Below, one piece after another: positions 43,334 through 56,221 of a stretch of 64,000 nucleotides of DNA. The DNA lies in assembly GCF_963676685.1 (NCBI RefSeq), contig NC_092349.1, positions 56,465,431 to 56,529,430 on the forward strand, given 5' to 3'. The notes under the pieces were generated by a model, which was given only the letters and a program-made list of their open reading frames with translations, did not search any database and had not been told where the DNA came from. Within the stretch, counting starts at the first letter, position 1. Every line of letters begins with the position of its first letter. The DNA is from Mytilus edulis (taxonomy: Eukaryota; Mollusca; Bivalvia; Mytilida; Mytilidae). Position numbers and translations under genes: made by a program.

Positions 43334-46300
43334 GTATAAAATTTATCAGATCTATATAAATGTTTTGTTGTTAGTACAAGTACAGCTGACGCCTTTGAAA
43401 TTATGTACCGTACACATTTTGAATTATGGTCAATTTGCAAATATGCAAAGATAAGAAAATATGTACAATTATCATCATCATCATCATGATTATACAAGAG
43501 TGAAGACATAGGCATATAATTCATGTACAATGTACAACATGTACAATGTACATACAACATTTACAATGTACATACAACATATACAATGTACAATATGTCA
43601 ATATTAATGTGATCTAAAATTGAGAAATGGGGAATGTGTCAAAGAGACAAAACCCGACCATAGAGCAGACAACAGCCGATCTAGTTTTAATTTACAAAAT
43701 GTAAACATCGTTATATAATGTACATCATGTACATTGTAAATATAAATTGTATTTATTCTACATGTACATGTACATGTAATTATTAACATATTTAAAATAT
43801 TAACTTATTATTTTCATTCCTCAGACTTACACACATGACACATGTAGGGTTGCCTTGGTCTGATTTTCTTAAAATACATGTACATGTACATGCAAGTTGT
43901 TTTGGTCTTAAAGGAAAATTTGTCTGTGCCAGTTGTACTAACATTAAAGTGCTCTTCACATAATTATATATACATGTATATATATTATACATGATCATGA
44001 TGATATACATGTACATGATATCGTCGTGTCATGTGTTTTCATATGTCATATGTTTTCGTATCAACCACATTTTGTCGGTTTCGACTGCATATGCATACAT
44101 TGTGCCGTGTTTTCAGTTTCTATATTTAGAACAACAACACCACTACAGTACAGCTTGACAAATTTAAAACATATTCAGCGTAGCTTTTTAAAGACGTTAG
44201 AACAAATTTAATATGACTGACCTATTTTAATAGCCATTTTTATTTTGCATCACTAGAATAGTAGTGGAAAAAAATTCTGAAGGGTTGAAATAAAGTCCAC
44301 ATACATGTATGTTTTTTGCCTGTCAGACACCTGATCTTCAAGACATGTGACTGTCATGTGTTTTTTTTGGCCGTTTTAATTACAAACCAGCGAGTTAAAA
44401 TTGACAAGATTCTTATATAAAATGGTTGTTCAAAATCTAATTATTCAATATTTTATTGACAATTCTTTTTATACTTCCTTGATACATGAAGATGAATACG
44501 GTGACCTATAGTTGTTAATGTCTGTGTCATTTTGGTCTTTTGTGGATAGTTGTCTCATTGGCAATCATACCACATCTTCTTTTTTATATTAACTTTTTAT
44601 GTTTAATCCTAAATTTTGAAAACTGCTTTTTATTTTAGAAAAAAAAAAAGTATTTTGTACAAACCAGATGTCAATCTGAAATTAATCAAATCTAACAATT
44701 TTAGCACATGAAACACCAACCTAAAACTATTTAGTAGTAATTTTTAGTACTGAAAAGTATTAAATAAGTTTTTTTACGATTCAAGTGATCACCAGAACCA
44801 TGACTTTAAGAAAATGTTCATTTCGGATTTTATAGTCATTTCCTGTCCATGTACTGTCTGTCTACTGATCCAATTTTTATTTCATACGAAAACATATGAC
44901 GCCATTTTCTTGACACACAAAAATCGCAAAGTAATCGAAAACAGTAAAAAATCGTAGTTAGCCTTGACAAAAAAAACTAGATACCTAAAATCAATCTACA
45001 CTCTACAGGACATGCTTGTTAAATTTGAGTAAACTCCTGAATAAAAACTCTACAGTGAAAACCGTAAGTAGTGAAAATTGTTATTAGTACGAAAACATAT
45101 CACACTATATATCTACATGTTTTGTATAATTTTTTCCAGTTACCAAAGCAACATGACCAGATGGTGTTAACATGGTTAACCATTAAGCTGCATGTACATG
45201 TATACTATCACTTTTAATTTGTGAGGTCAAATACTGTTTATGTTCCATGAGTACAATATGCTCTCATATGACTAAAATAATGTTCAAAGATCCAAATTAG
45301 TGCTTTTAATGTTCGTAAACAACAATGTACTGTACCTGTAGACATGATAGAAAAATGTAAAAGGCAAAATTGTAAATAAAAACATTGAACACAATACACA
45401 GTACATTTTTAGCTCACCTGGCCCGAAGGGCCAAGTGAGCTTTTCTCATCACTTGGCGTCCGGCGTCCGTCGTCGTCCGTCGTCCTGCGTCCGTCGTCGT
45501 TAACTTTTACAAAAATCTTCTCCTCTGAAACTGTTGGGCCAAATTAATCCAAACTTGGCCATAATCATCATTGGGGTATCTAGTTTAGAAATTGTGTGGC
45601 GTGACCCCGCCAACCAACCAAGATGGCCGCCACGGCTAAAAATAGAACATAGGGGTAAAATGCAGTTTTTGGCTTATAACTCAAAAACCAAAGCATTTAG
45701 AGCAAATCTGACATGGGGTAAAAATGTTCATCAGGTCAAGATCTATCTGCCCTGAAATTTTCAGATGAATCAGACAACCAGTTGTTGGGTTGCTGCCCCT
45801 AAATTGGTAATTTTAAGGAAATTTTGCTGTTTTTGGTTATTATCTTGAATATTATTATAGATAGAGATAAACTGTAAACAGCAATAATGTTCAGCAAAGT
45901 AAGATTTACAAATAAGTTAATGTGACGGAAATGGTCAAATGACCCCTTTAAGAGTTATTGCCCTTTATAGTCAATTTTTAACCATTTTTTGTAGATCTTA
46001 GTTATCTTTTACAAAAATCTTCTCCTCTGAAACTGCTGGGCCAAATTAATCCAAACTTGGCCACAATCATCATTTGGGTATTTAGTTTTAAAAATGTGTG
46101 GCGTGACCCGGTCAACTTACCATGATGGCCGCCATGGCTAAAAGTAGAACATAGGGGTAAAATTCAGTTTTTGGCTTATAACTCAAAAACCAAAGCATTT
46201 AGAGCAAATCTGACATGGGGTAAATGTTCATCAGGTCCAGATCTATCTGCCCTGAATTTTTCAGGTGAATCGGACAACCTGTTGTTGGGTTTTACAAAAA

Positions 46301-49300
46301 TCTTCTCTGAAACTACTAAGCCAAGTTAATTATAGATAGAAATAATTGTAAGCAGTTAGAATGTTCAGTAAAGTAAGATGAACAAACACATCACCATCAC
46401 CAAAACACAATTTTGTCATGAATCCATCTACGTCCTTTGTTTAATTTTCACAAAAACCAAGGTGAGCAACACAGGCTCTTTAGAGCCTCTAGTTACTTCA
46501 TGTGATTGCTTGTTCTTTTCCAAGTTTTCAATCTAAACAAAGTCCAATACCAGCTGAAAAATATGGCTGCTAGTACATTTTACCAATGACATGTACATAT
46601 ATACATTTTTGTAAATGCATACTATTAGTGTTTTAAGTGGAAAAACTATTTTTTATTATACATGTACATATACATCACATACATTTACATCATGTACATC
46701 GTCTATGCATTTTCTCAGTAGTTATATACATTGTACATGTATATGTACAAGCTAAACTTTTAATATTTCATTTTCATATCTTTTCAGATGCAGATCCGTT
46801 ATATAAAAATAGAGCCGAAACAAAACAAATTCCTACAGATAGAGAAGACTTTACTGATGCTGATTTATCAAAACTACCAGAGTTACATCCCCCTGATGTG
46901 ATGCCAAATGGCAATGTTGGCACACCGACCAAAGTATTTTTAGAACTTATCCAGCAATGTAGACTCCCCCCTGTGGTCATAAAAAAACTTGGGTTGACCT
47001 TTCCTAAAACAAGGACAAATAAGAAGTATGGAGATGTTCCATTTGATTATGGGAGAGAAATTGTTGAAACAGATTTTTCAGATGAAAGTGTGACTGTCAC
47101 ATGTATATCAGGTCAAGGTCATAAACTTTTAAGTGAGGGAGAATTTCAAAAAGATGATGTGAACAATATTGCTGGACCATCTCAAAATACTTCAGAAAAT
47201 GGAGAAAGTCTTAAACAGACAGAGCAAGAAGAAAAATGTGATAAAAAGAAGAAGTCAGACAGACATTGGAGACGTGACCCAGAAACAAAGAAGAGAATGA
47301 AAGAAAAGATAGAAGAAAAAATGATTGCTGAATCAGATCACTCAGAAGGGGTAGGGAACACAATTTTAACAAGATATGGAAAAAACCTAGCAAACATTAT
47401 GAGAATGTACATTTGTATAAAAAATGACAGCAGACAATTTGTCTTGAATTGCATGCCAGGTTTTAAAATGACAAATGAAATTAAAGATGATACATTTTGT
47501 AAAAAAATCAGAAATAAGATGTTGTCATCAGTGATCTTATATCCAAACAATGATCATTAAAAGTCTTGTCTCATCAGATTGATACTAAGCACTTAAACAA
47601 CTTACAAAAACATGAAAAAGGAAAAAAAGCATAGTACTGATGTAAAAGAACCATATTATATCTTTTCCATTTTTCTTTAAAAATTGGCATTTAATGATTG
47701 TTTACCATGTATAATATAATAATACATTAAATTTACATTTCTGTAATTTACTTTTTACTGAATATGATGAAATAATCTGATTTCCTTTCCATTCTACATA
47801 CATGTATGTATATGTTACAGTGCCTAACAGATAAACATTGCCTACTCCATCTCCACTAAAATTATGTAACTGTATGAGGTGAGACAGGGAAATTCTTATG
47901 AACTGAAGTGTAAACTTGCTATTTGTTATATCATATGTAATACATGTAATAACTTTTATTTTCAGGATAATGATAGTTGTGAGGAGTGGGAACGACATGA
48001 AGCTTTCCATGATGACCCAGATAACCAAGAACGGAATGAGGAGCGTTTATTTGAGAATGAGATAGAATTGAAGTGGGAGAAAGGAGGAAGTGGATTAGTT
48101 TTCTACACAGATGCACAGTACTGGAAGGAGCAAGAAGGAGGTTAGAATTATTTTATATTTCAGATAAAATTTGTTTATTCATGACTTCAGCTGGAAAATT
48201 GTGATTTACCCTAACTTCCTAATTAAGCAAAGTATCCACCTGTTATCAGCATGTTCAGAAACTTGATATTTGAATAGTTCTATCAATAATATTTTACCAG
48301 TAAAATCTTCTTACATGTATACATATATATAAAGACATAGTACAACACTGTATTTTACCTAAATATTAAAAAAGATTTCCATTTGAATCAAATACAAAAG
48401 AAATCAATCATTTTAAATGATACAGAGATGAAAATGTTTTTTTTCCAGAATGTTTTGTAATTTGGCCCTGCATTTGGAATTTAGAGAGAGGCATTGTTAA
48501 ACTTTTCTCTGAAGTTTGGAAGTATAAGGAGACAAATGCACTTTAAGAATTAATATTTTATTTTTTTTCTCAAATTAGCGCTGTACATAAAACCCAATTT
48601 TTACAAATGATTTGTGCATCATGATTGTAAAAAGCATTTGGAATAAACCAACTCAGAAATGTGTTGCTTGCATAATGGTAATGTCAGGTTTTACAAGGAG
48701 GTAATGACTGCATGTTGTAATTTAAAATTAAAGAGTTGCATTTCTGATAATACAATGTAGTAAATTATAAATACCTGTAAGGTCAAGTTATACTTTCTAT
48801 CAAGATAAGTTTTATTTTAGATTTCGATGAACAAACAACAGATGATTGGGATGTTGATATGAGTGCTTACTACGAGAAAGGTGCTGGTGATAAGGACATT
48901 AAGGACTTTCTAGCAATGAGACAGTCTCAAAGATGGAGGGATGGTATCGATAGCACTGATAGATTTAGTCTTGGAATTGCAAAAAAACGACAGAAAAAGA
49001 ATGTGTCTGCTGCTGATCAAGCTAAAATTGGAAAGTTTGAAGTTCATACCAAGGGCATTGGGCGTAAGATATTAGAAAAGCAAGGCTGGCAGGAAGGACA
49101 GGGAATAGGTTCTTCTACAGAGGGCATGGCAGAAGCTTTAGAAAATGAAGGACAACCAGCTTCTGTCAAAACAGGATTTGGGTAAGAATGTTTACTTTGT
49201 CTGGTTGATCATGATTAAACGCAATGATCAATTTAAGTGTTTTTAAAGGCAACAACCATGCAGCTGCTGTCTAACTATATAAAGACATTTTGATGATGAG

Positions 49301-50462
49301 TTTTAGAAAAAGTTAATGCAAAATAGAGCAGAAGAATGATCAATGAACCATACTAATGATATCATTTATAGATAATAAGCAGAATGTTGTTTCAAATAAT
49401 GTTTGTTTACTTGGAAAAAGTGGTTGTTATTTTAATTAGTAGAGTATTTATAACCCTGCCCTGTCAATGACTGGTTAGTTTTCGAAAGTTTGTATATTTC
49501 AAAAGAAAATCAAGTTACTTTGTCTTTGACTGACTAAAACTATTAAGAAAAGAGAGTTGAGAGTGATTGGTTTAACACAACCACAGGTTAAATACAGGGT
49601 AATCTTGGTTATGAACAAACTGATCCATCTGAACCGCCTAACGGATCACTAGGTAAAGAGACCTAGAACACAATTAAACTGTTCAGCCTCTGAAGATGGT
49701 CCATTAAGGATCAAAGTTAGTTATTTTTTATTATCATCACACACTGTTATCAAGTTGCAATGGCATATATTTTTCTATATTTATACAACAATTATTAAAA
49801 TGCTACATGTAATAGCCCTTAAGATTCTATTTTAACTTTTGTTTAAACCATAATATATATTTTATAAGTTGGACTGTCCCTCTTGTATCTTTTGTCCCTC
49901 TTTTAAGCTTGTTCATTTTGTAGGATTAATCACAAAGTTAATAATAAACTTCATTTATTGATCTTTGTATCAAAATATGTATTTAAAATTTTTTTTGCTG
50001 TTTTATTTAAACCTGATCAGAAAAACCTATCTCAATCTGTTTTTATGGTCATGTCAGTCAAAGGGGAAATAACTTGATAAGAAAAAGGGGACATAATTAT
50101 GAACTCCAAAAGCAAAAGATTTTTCACATTGAAAGAAATCGCACAAATTTAACTTATTTTATATTAAGCATCTGTGCAATATAATAAATTTGTGATTGAG
50201 TAATATAAATCATTCACTATTTACTTGTACAATTAAACAAATCTCTAAAGGTTTATTGATTTTTTGTAGATACCATGGAGAAAAAATATCAAGAAAATCG
50301 TCCAAGCCTAGAACTGCAGACAGGCAGGCTATAATAAGCACAGTTTATGATAGTCAAAAAGAATTACAGAAGTCAGAACCATTATTACGAAGACATGATC
50401 ATTATACCATAACTTATAGAGACCCTGTACAATTTAAAAAGGCAGAGCCAGAAAACAGTTGA
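42958..50462 (+). CDS. GPATCH3: G-patch domain-containing protein 3 (GPATCH3), five exons (gene span)
   Basis: Joins 42958-43333, 46788-47350, 47966-48140, 48821-49181 and 50270-50462 into 555 residues; human GPATCH3 is of similar length. All introns are GT-AG and all phases agree. Remembered landmarks of the human protein are kept in order: FRHRPEKQ near residue 42, LPELHPPDVMPNGNVGTP in exon 2, EEWERHEAFH and ELKWEKGGSGLVFYTDAQYW in exon 3, and DFDEQTTDDWDVDMS at the start of exon 4. The G-patch domain follows at about 446-494 (HTKGIGRKILEKQGWQEGQG). The G-patch is an RNA-helicase-binding and activating motif, and the human protein is nuclear/cytoplasmic and reported as a negative regulator of RIG-I-like antiviral signalling. 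Whether the mussel protein does this is unknown. Residues 170-313 are lysine- and glutamate-rich and poorly conserved. A MITE lies just upstream and supplies an earlier in-frame ATG at 42823. Confidence 0.93.
43490..44010. repeat. TGTACA/ACATGTACATGT-rich low-complexity zone
   Basis: Many short palindromes of the TGTACA and TACATGTA type occur, including tandem units ACAATGTACATACAACAT at 43515-43590. It is interrupted by a reversed mussel repeat at 43620-43690. Confidence 0.7.
44485..44585 (+). repeat. Mussel dispersed repeat, 3' end
   Basis: GACCTATAGTTGTTAATGTC through CATTGGCAATCATACCACAT. This is the best-conserved copy of this block in the window. Confidence 0.75.
45412..46495 (+). repeat. 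AGCTCACCTGG...AAGGTGAGC bivalve repeat, about 1.08 kb
   Basis: Starts TTTAGCTCACCTGGCCCGAA, with a hairpin GGCCCGAAGGGCC and GTCCGTCGTCGTCCGTCGTC, and ends CAAGGTGAGCAACACAGGCT. It contains an internal direct duplication: CAAAAATCTTCTCCTCTGAAACTG at about 45510 and 46013, each followed by GGCCAAATTAATCCAAACTT and CATAGGGGTAAAAT. I recognise it as a common bivalve intron repeat. Confidence 0.75.
46788..47350 (+). CDS. GPATCH3: GPATCH3 exon 2
   Basis: Acceptor TTTTCAG; encodes residues 126-313. A conserved first half (DADPLYKNRAETKQ, then the LPELHPPDVMP and LELIQQCRLPP blocks) is followed by a charged region with KKKKSDRHWRRDPETKKRMK. It ends before donor AAGGG/GTAGGG at a codon boundary. Confidence 0.88.
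47966..48140 (+). CDS. GPATCH3: GPATCH3 exon 3
   Basis: Acceptor TTTTCAG; encodes 314-371 with DNDSCEEWERHEAFHDDPD and the hallmark WEKGGSGLVFYTDAQYW. Ends before donor GGAG/GTTAGA in phase 1. Confidence 0.92.
48821..49181 (+). CDS. GPATCH3: GPATCH3 exon 4, G-patch domain
   Basis: Acceptor TATTTTAG; encodes 372-491 plus two bases. The glycine-rich G-patch runs from HTKGIGRKILEKQGW to ASVKTGFG, with the conserved G-[IL]-G-x3-[LM]-x3-G-W-x3-x-G-[IL]-G spacing. Ends before GG/GTAAGA. Confidence 0.93.
50270..50462 (+). CDS. GPATCH3: GPATCH3 exon 5, C-terminus
   Basis: Acceptor TTTTTGTAG; completes the G-patch (GYHGEK) and encodes a basic tail with IISTVYDSQKELQKSEPLLR, matching the human ISTIYDEP...SLLRR region. 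TGA at 50460-50462. Confidence 0.92.
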
Positions 50463-50474
50463 TAATTATTGTGT

Positions 50475-50480
50475 AATAAA
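50475..50480 (+). terminator. Polyadenylation signal close to the GPATCH3 stop
   Basis: AATAAA lies 12 nt after the stop codon, so the shortest possible 3' UTR would be very short. Another AATAAA-like signal near 50920 lies past a mussel repeat. Confidence 0.35.
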
Positions 50481-50609
50481 TTGTATATATATTGTTGATT
50501 TAAAACTTTCTTTACATTATGAATGTTATATTGAATTAATGATAAGATTTTTATTACCTAACCTTCAGTGGTAAATTTTCACAAATATTCAGGCTGAGAA
50601 AACATTATA

Positions 50610-50925
50610 CATATTATACATGTTTAACCCCGCCGCAATTTTACGCCTGTCCCAAGTCAGGAGCCTCTGGCCTTTGTTAGTCTAAAAATGTATGATTTTT
50701 TATTTTAGTTTCTTGTGTATAATTCAGAGTTTAGTATGACGTCCATTATCACTGAATTAGTATACACATTTTAAGGGGCCAGCTGTAGGACGCCTCCGGG
50801 TGGGGGAGTTTCTTGCTACATTGAAGACCCATTGGTGGACTTCGGCTGTTGACTGCTCTATGGTCAGGTTGTTGTGGCTTTGACACATTCCACATTTCCT
50901 TTCTCAATTTTATTATACAATAAAT
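50610..50925 (+). repeat. Mussel dispersed repeat (GACGCCTCCGGGTGGGGG block), copy 1
   Basis: Contains GTTTAACCCCGCCGCAATTT, AGGAGCCTCTGGCCTTTGTT, GGACGCCTCCGGGTG and CGGCTGTTGACTGCTCTATG. From the CTCTGGCC segment onward it runs in the same order as the copy at 57405-57660. Confidence 0.75.
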
Positions 50926-51686
50926 ACAATTGGTAGGACCTGCAGAAATGAGTAGACTGGGATGTAAAAAAGAAAATTTCGACTGACACTGGATGTTAGA
51001 TTAGGGCAGAAATTTGGTCTTCTTTGAGGCCACTCAAAGAGTTGTAACATTGAAAGTTTAAAGTGCATAGAGATTGATATAAGGCATTATATTTATTAAA
51101 CATCACTATTTTAACCTGATGTGGCTGTATAAGTATCAGTCAAATGGAAAGAAACATCCCTTTAGTATTTTTAAAAAGGGGCGAAAGATACCAGAGGGAC
51201 ATTCAAACTCATAGATTTAAGATAAACTGACAACACCATGGCTAAAAAACTAATTGTTGTTATATAATTATTATTATTTGTTAATATAAAATCTGAATAA
51301 TAGCCATTTACGATGCCAAAAAAATAAGATTTTGAAAGAATGATGAACTATTAAACTTAGACGTATCATTTTGAAGAACATCCCAGTTGTGTAAAATGGT
51401 TTACATATCAAACAAGATGCCAGCGGTTACTGAAAATTCAGCGAACAAATACCTCAAAGTTCAGAGATCAATATTTAAAAAACGATCCAAGAAATCTTTT
51501 GAAGAACAGCATTTTGCAATGACAAAATGTATAAAATTTCATGAAAATGATTTTTTGTTAAACTTGAACATATAGTTATGAAAAAAACGTCGTGAATGTG
51601 AAATAATTTGCTATAAAGTCACGTGACATCAGCTACGGCCGAGATCAGTCTGATAATTTGTATAGACATCGTTATAAGTGACCAGC

Positions 51687-51834
51687 AGAGGCGGATTTAG
51701 AGGCGGGGCCCAGGGGGCCCGGGCCCCCCTTTTTGGGAAAAAATTTGGTTGCTTATATAGGGAATCACTGAAGCGGGCCCCCTCTTATGTCAGTTAGTGG
51801 GCCCCCACTTATGAAAATTTCTGGATCCGCCACT
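51687..51834. mobile_element. GGCGGAT-terminus MITE, copy 3 (148 bp)
   Basis: Starts AGAGGCGGAT, ends ATCCGCCACT. The flanking 7 bp are GACCAGC on the left and GACCAGT on the right, one mismatch. The interior has long G/C runs around GGGCCCGGGCCCCCC. Confidence 0.75.
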
Positions 51835-52638
51835 GACCAGTCCTGTTAGTATAGAAAGTCCCTGTGTACATGCATTGCGAATGCATTTTACAGAGCCAGT
51901 TATTGATCTGGTATCATCATATTTTGAACAAAGGAGAAAAAAGTAGTGACAGTAAGATTCCAGACTAACAACATATACAACATAACAAACCTAAGCTGTC
52001 TCTATTTCTATTTAAAAGCAATCTTAACTTAGATTTCTATGGCTAAGTTTTCTGAGAGCAATGCATTAATGGATTTCATCTCAGAGGCCACACACATGAT
52101 TTGCTAGTTTAGGTTTTAGGGTTTTATATATGGTCAAATGCTGTGTGTCATTAACAGTAAGAAGGTGTCTGACAGATTCAAAACAACTCGCATGTTACAA
52201 CTCCTCACTGCCAAAATACTGGCCAAATATAAAATTCTTTGGTACAGCTGTAAAGGTATTGGGAAATTTGTATGCAACATCGTTTGTAACTTTCACAAAC
52301 TTTATTATTCCATGAATTACAAATTATTTAAAGGAATGTAAGTAGACTTTGCCAAAACCACGAAATAAAATATCCACCAATATGCAAATTTTCCTCAAAC
52401 CATCAAAATTGGTACTCACAAAAATAAATGAATCCACAGTAACATTTAATTACATCCACATACTCTTCTTCTAGATGAAGTTAAAATAGGAAAAATATTC
52501 ATTCTGATGTAACATTGAACCAGGGAAGGGTGAAAAATATAACAACAACCTACTGATAAATCTCTACCATACCAAAGTTCTCTAACCAAGGTAAAAATTA
52601 GGTCATAATATAAACTTTTTGCAATTCATCACAATTGG

Positions 52639-52807
52639 CCGTTTTGGAATCTAAAGAACCATGGGTATTTTTCATGTTCGTACCCCTAAATGAAAATAAC
52701 ATCATGTTATTGGTTATATTTCCTTGCTTATGACATCTTTCACCAATCATCACGTTTTGGTGTACACTTTTCAAAATATTACCCAGGATGCATTAGATTT
52801 GGAACGG
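52639..52807 (-). mobile_element. CCGTTTCAGAATCTAA MITE, copy 3 (inverted, 169 bp)
   Basis: Reads in the opposite direction to copies 1 and 2. It starts CCGTTTTGGAATCTAAAG and ends GCATTAGATTTGGAACGG, with CACGTTTTGGTGTACACTTTT inside. Both ends are more diverged than in copy 2. Confidence 0.75.
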
Positions 52808-53105
52808 CAAATTACTGTAGATTTATTAGGGTTGGTTGGATACCTATTTTTGTGGTAACAGGTGAGCCATAAATCTAAATGTTCAATGAATTACTAATTT
52901 TTTATAGGCTTGTATGCAGACTCGCAAAACCATGAAAACAAATATCTACGAAAATGTTTCCTAAATTTAAGAACTTCTTTTAAGAGATTTGTGCTTTAAC
53001 ATTTTGAGGGATCTGACAGAAATATATAAATTAAAGGATTTCGCCATAGTTGTGGGAACTTTATCATTATAACTGATCAATAAAACATTTGAAAAGTTTA
53101 AAATT

Positions 53106-56100
53106 TTTATTGGAATGAAATATAAAATTTATCTATAATGAATAAATTGACTATATACAATAAAATACCCGAAAGACATTAAAATACATGTAGAACAAAA
53201 AACTAAATATACACAAATATAATAATCATAAAACATCAAAAATAAAAAACATCTAAAATATTTGGATTTCATAAAACTTTCATATTATAACAAAGACAGT
53301 TCATTAAGTTAGATATCATAACAGATCTTTTATTAAAAATATTGTACATGTAATTATGTTCAATTTCGTAAAACATCCATTCACAGCATTTCTGTACAGA
53401 ACAACATATAAACATGTATGCTGATATCTTACAATTAGTAAACTAATTCTTCCTATAACAATTTTAACACCAATTTGGTTTAAGTAGCTGTTTCCCATTT
53501 CTAAATTGAATGCTTTGTACATTTCATTAGAACCTGATTATTTGATTGGTTGCCTGAATGATTAGAAATGCACTTGTTCTGTATGGACTGCTTATAAAAG
53601 TTTTACCTTTACATGTATAAATAGTTCATTTTTGACATGACTGTTTCATACATATTTCTAATAGGAGTGTGAAAAGTTTCATTTAAAATGAGTCAAAATA
53701 ATTGTGGGGAAAATGTCAAAATACCAATCTAGAAATGTTTTATTTCAGGAATGAATAAAAAAACAACAGTTGACCATAGGTCAATCTGTGTAAATGATGC
53801 CATTGAACAATCAGTTCTTACTGTGACCTAATATCATAATCACTGTGACCTAGGGAATGTATAGGAACGTGCTTGAAATTCAAAGTCATATATAAGACAG
53901 CAACCTAAAGACAAAAAAATACCAAGACAATTAAAGGTCTTTGTTTATTTGTTAATAACAAGATTGCAGATACTGAACATAAAATTGACCGCCTTAGCAA
54001 CTGCAAAGCATATTTGGAAAGTTCATTTCCCAGTTACTTTTACCCTAAAAATGGCCTCTGATCCTTCAATATGAAAAAATTAAACTTAAGAAAAATGCCG
54101 CTTTCATATTAAAGCTATAGCTTACAGAGTGCGCATTAGTTATATACCATTATATATAATAGTATCAGTTGATTCTTTGTGACTTATGTTCCAGTACAAA
54201 GTATGAAAAGTGTTTAAACATTACTATTTTCATGCAAAAAGTACCTTTTGTGCTACAAAATAAAACACATAAAAATGAAACTTTAGACTGCTTTTACAAT
54301 TCAAATTCAATGTTTGTTATTTGATATCCAAAAAATAAACATGTAAAATGGAATTCAGTACTAGTTAAAAATAAAAAATTGTGATTGATTAAAGGATGCT
54401 TAACATCCAGCAGCTTTACATGTTGTTCAGGGTGACAAAATGTTACTGAGATATGAGTATACTTTGCTTTGCATGAGACCAACAATCTAGGTCAAATCTT
54501 ATCATGCTAGTTTACAAAATTATGGTCTGAAGAAAGACACAATCTTCTAACTCTAAGCCAACCAGCCATTGCATTCACTCCTAGATGCAGTATGCTTGGC
54601 AGGGAAACCACACAAAACTCTTAATATTAAACAAGTTAGTTTAATAGTCAAACCACTATCCCCCCTACTTGAGGTTATGTTACCACAATACCCGTTACAT
54701 TAAGTTGTGAAATATTTTGATTAATAAATGAAAACTCATTTGAAAATGCATACTTAAATATGTATTTTTTTTTAAATATGCACGATGGTCAGAGCCATTC
54801 ATCTAACACCCAACATTAAATGATCCAGCTTTCTGTGTAAAATCAAAATAATCTCAAGTCATGTGTCAGATTACAGATATTCTCTGTTCATGTGTCATGC
54901 TTTGTGTTTTTAACAAAAAGATAAGGCTGCACAACATTTAGTACACTTCATGTTAAAATGTCAGTTTTTGATTGATTAATATAAGGGAGGTAATTTACTC
55001 TATCCCATGGCAAATTCTGTACTCTATTGCCCCTCGCAGAGATGTTTGATCAATTGTGTGATTTATCAACTACAGATGGTTGTCTTTTACAAGACATTCT
55101 TATTTATCACTTGAGCTTGCAATTCAAAAGAGGGGAATAACAGAACATTCAGTATAATAAATTAGGTAACACATAGGGTGATATTTTTATCCCTCGTAAA
55201 ATATTGTTATCCTTGGCTTAGCCTTGGTAATTTTCTTTTGGTAATAATCTGCTCTATCCCACCCACAGCTATGTGTTATTTACAGTGATTGACTTGTTTA
55301 TAAAAATCTAAAAATAATTGTAACAGTTATAAGTACAGACGCAATTAAAAAAGGAAAATAAATTTTAACTAGCACTAGAGGTAGAGCCAGAAAAAAATCG
55401 CAATAATATTAGAAATTAATAACATACATATATCAAAAAGCTAACTCTAATTGTGAGACTGTATTAGATTTACATATATAATTCTTGTATGCTGTATAAA
55501 ATATAAAAAAGTGCTACTTAGAGTTATGTCCTAATGCTTGTAGAGTAAAACGTTGGTTACCTTGCTTGCTTTGTTGTATAAACATTTACTCAAGCTTTGT
55601 AATTAAGATTGACATCTTCAAGCAATATATATAGGTTACTAAGGTATAGTTAAACCTGTATGTATTATATTCAAATTTGATTGAACATTATCTCACAATT
55701 ACAATTGTACAATAAACAAACAAAGCAAGCAAGTTAACAAAAGTCTTGCTCTACATGCATTAGGAAATTAGCTCTAACTATATTTTTTCCTACTATCTAG
55801 TTATATAAAATGTTGTAATTTGATTAAAATTTACCCATTAGAAAATATGTACAAGTGTGTAATTAGTATAAAAAACATTTTAATATGAAAAGTTGTGCAT
55901 CAACAATATGAAATTGCAAAATGAAGAATTTTAACTTGCATACATTTAGTACACCCCACATTATCATATAAAATATAACACACCCTCAAAGGTAGTGAAT
56001 ACAATAAAGCTATAACTGTTCAACATTAAAATATTGGTAGATATATAAAATCTAGATAAAAGTCAAAGTTTTAAATATAAAACAATAGTTGTTTGTAAGA

Positions 56101-56172
56101 CAAATATCACAACCATTAACCTGGCATCCAATCAGGACAAGTCATTCAGTAGATTAAAGGGAAGTAATTCTG
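53106..56172 (-). other. CAMKK: Probable long 3' UTR of CAMKK
   Basis: This 3 kb is almost free of the dispersed repeats that fill the rest of the window. It lies directly downstream of the distal CAMKK stop codon and ends at a minus-strand AATAAA (53111-53106). That pattern fits a long 3' UTR, but shorter ends are possible and no transcript evidence is available. A weak palindrome with apex CCTTGGCTTAGCCTTGG sits at 55185-55265. Confidence 0.35.
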
Positions 56173-56221
56173 TCAGGACACCTCTTCAACACTAGACTCC
56201 ATTTGGGATTCTGACATTTTT
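56173..56221 (-). CDS. CAMKK: CAMKK alternative terminal exon
   Basis: Acceptor TTCTTATTTCAG, then a frame that continues exactly from a donor inside the previous exon (AAAAG/GTACCA at 57151). It gives the tail RKMSESQMESSVEEVS and TGA at 56175-56173. The acidic, serine-rich tail resembles the short GEEEVLL-like ends of some CAMKK2 isoforms. Confidence 0.55.

Larger units (their letters stand above)
43334..46787 (+). other. GPATCH3 intron 1 with repeats
   Basis: Holds a reversed mussel repeat fragment (43620-43690), a TGTACA/ACATGT-rich zone (43490-44010), a mussel repeat (44485-44585) and the large AGCTCACCTGG repeat (45412-46495). No additional exon is needed by the reading frame. Confidence 0.7.
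50481..53105. other. Intergenic region between convergent GPATCH3 and CAMKK
   Basis: Contains a mussel repeat (50610-50925), the GGCGGAT MITE (51687-51834) and the inverted CCGTTTCAGAAT MITE (52639-52807). Short frames at 51387-51575 and 52130-52341 have no recognisable protein features. Confidence 0.5.

Noticed and set aside
45534-45755. 73-codon frame with MGQINPNLAIIIIGVSSLE
   Set aside because: It is part of the AGCTCACCTGG bivalve repeat, and its duplicate at about 46040 is out of frame.
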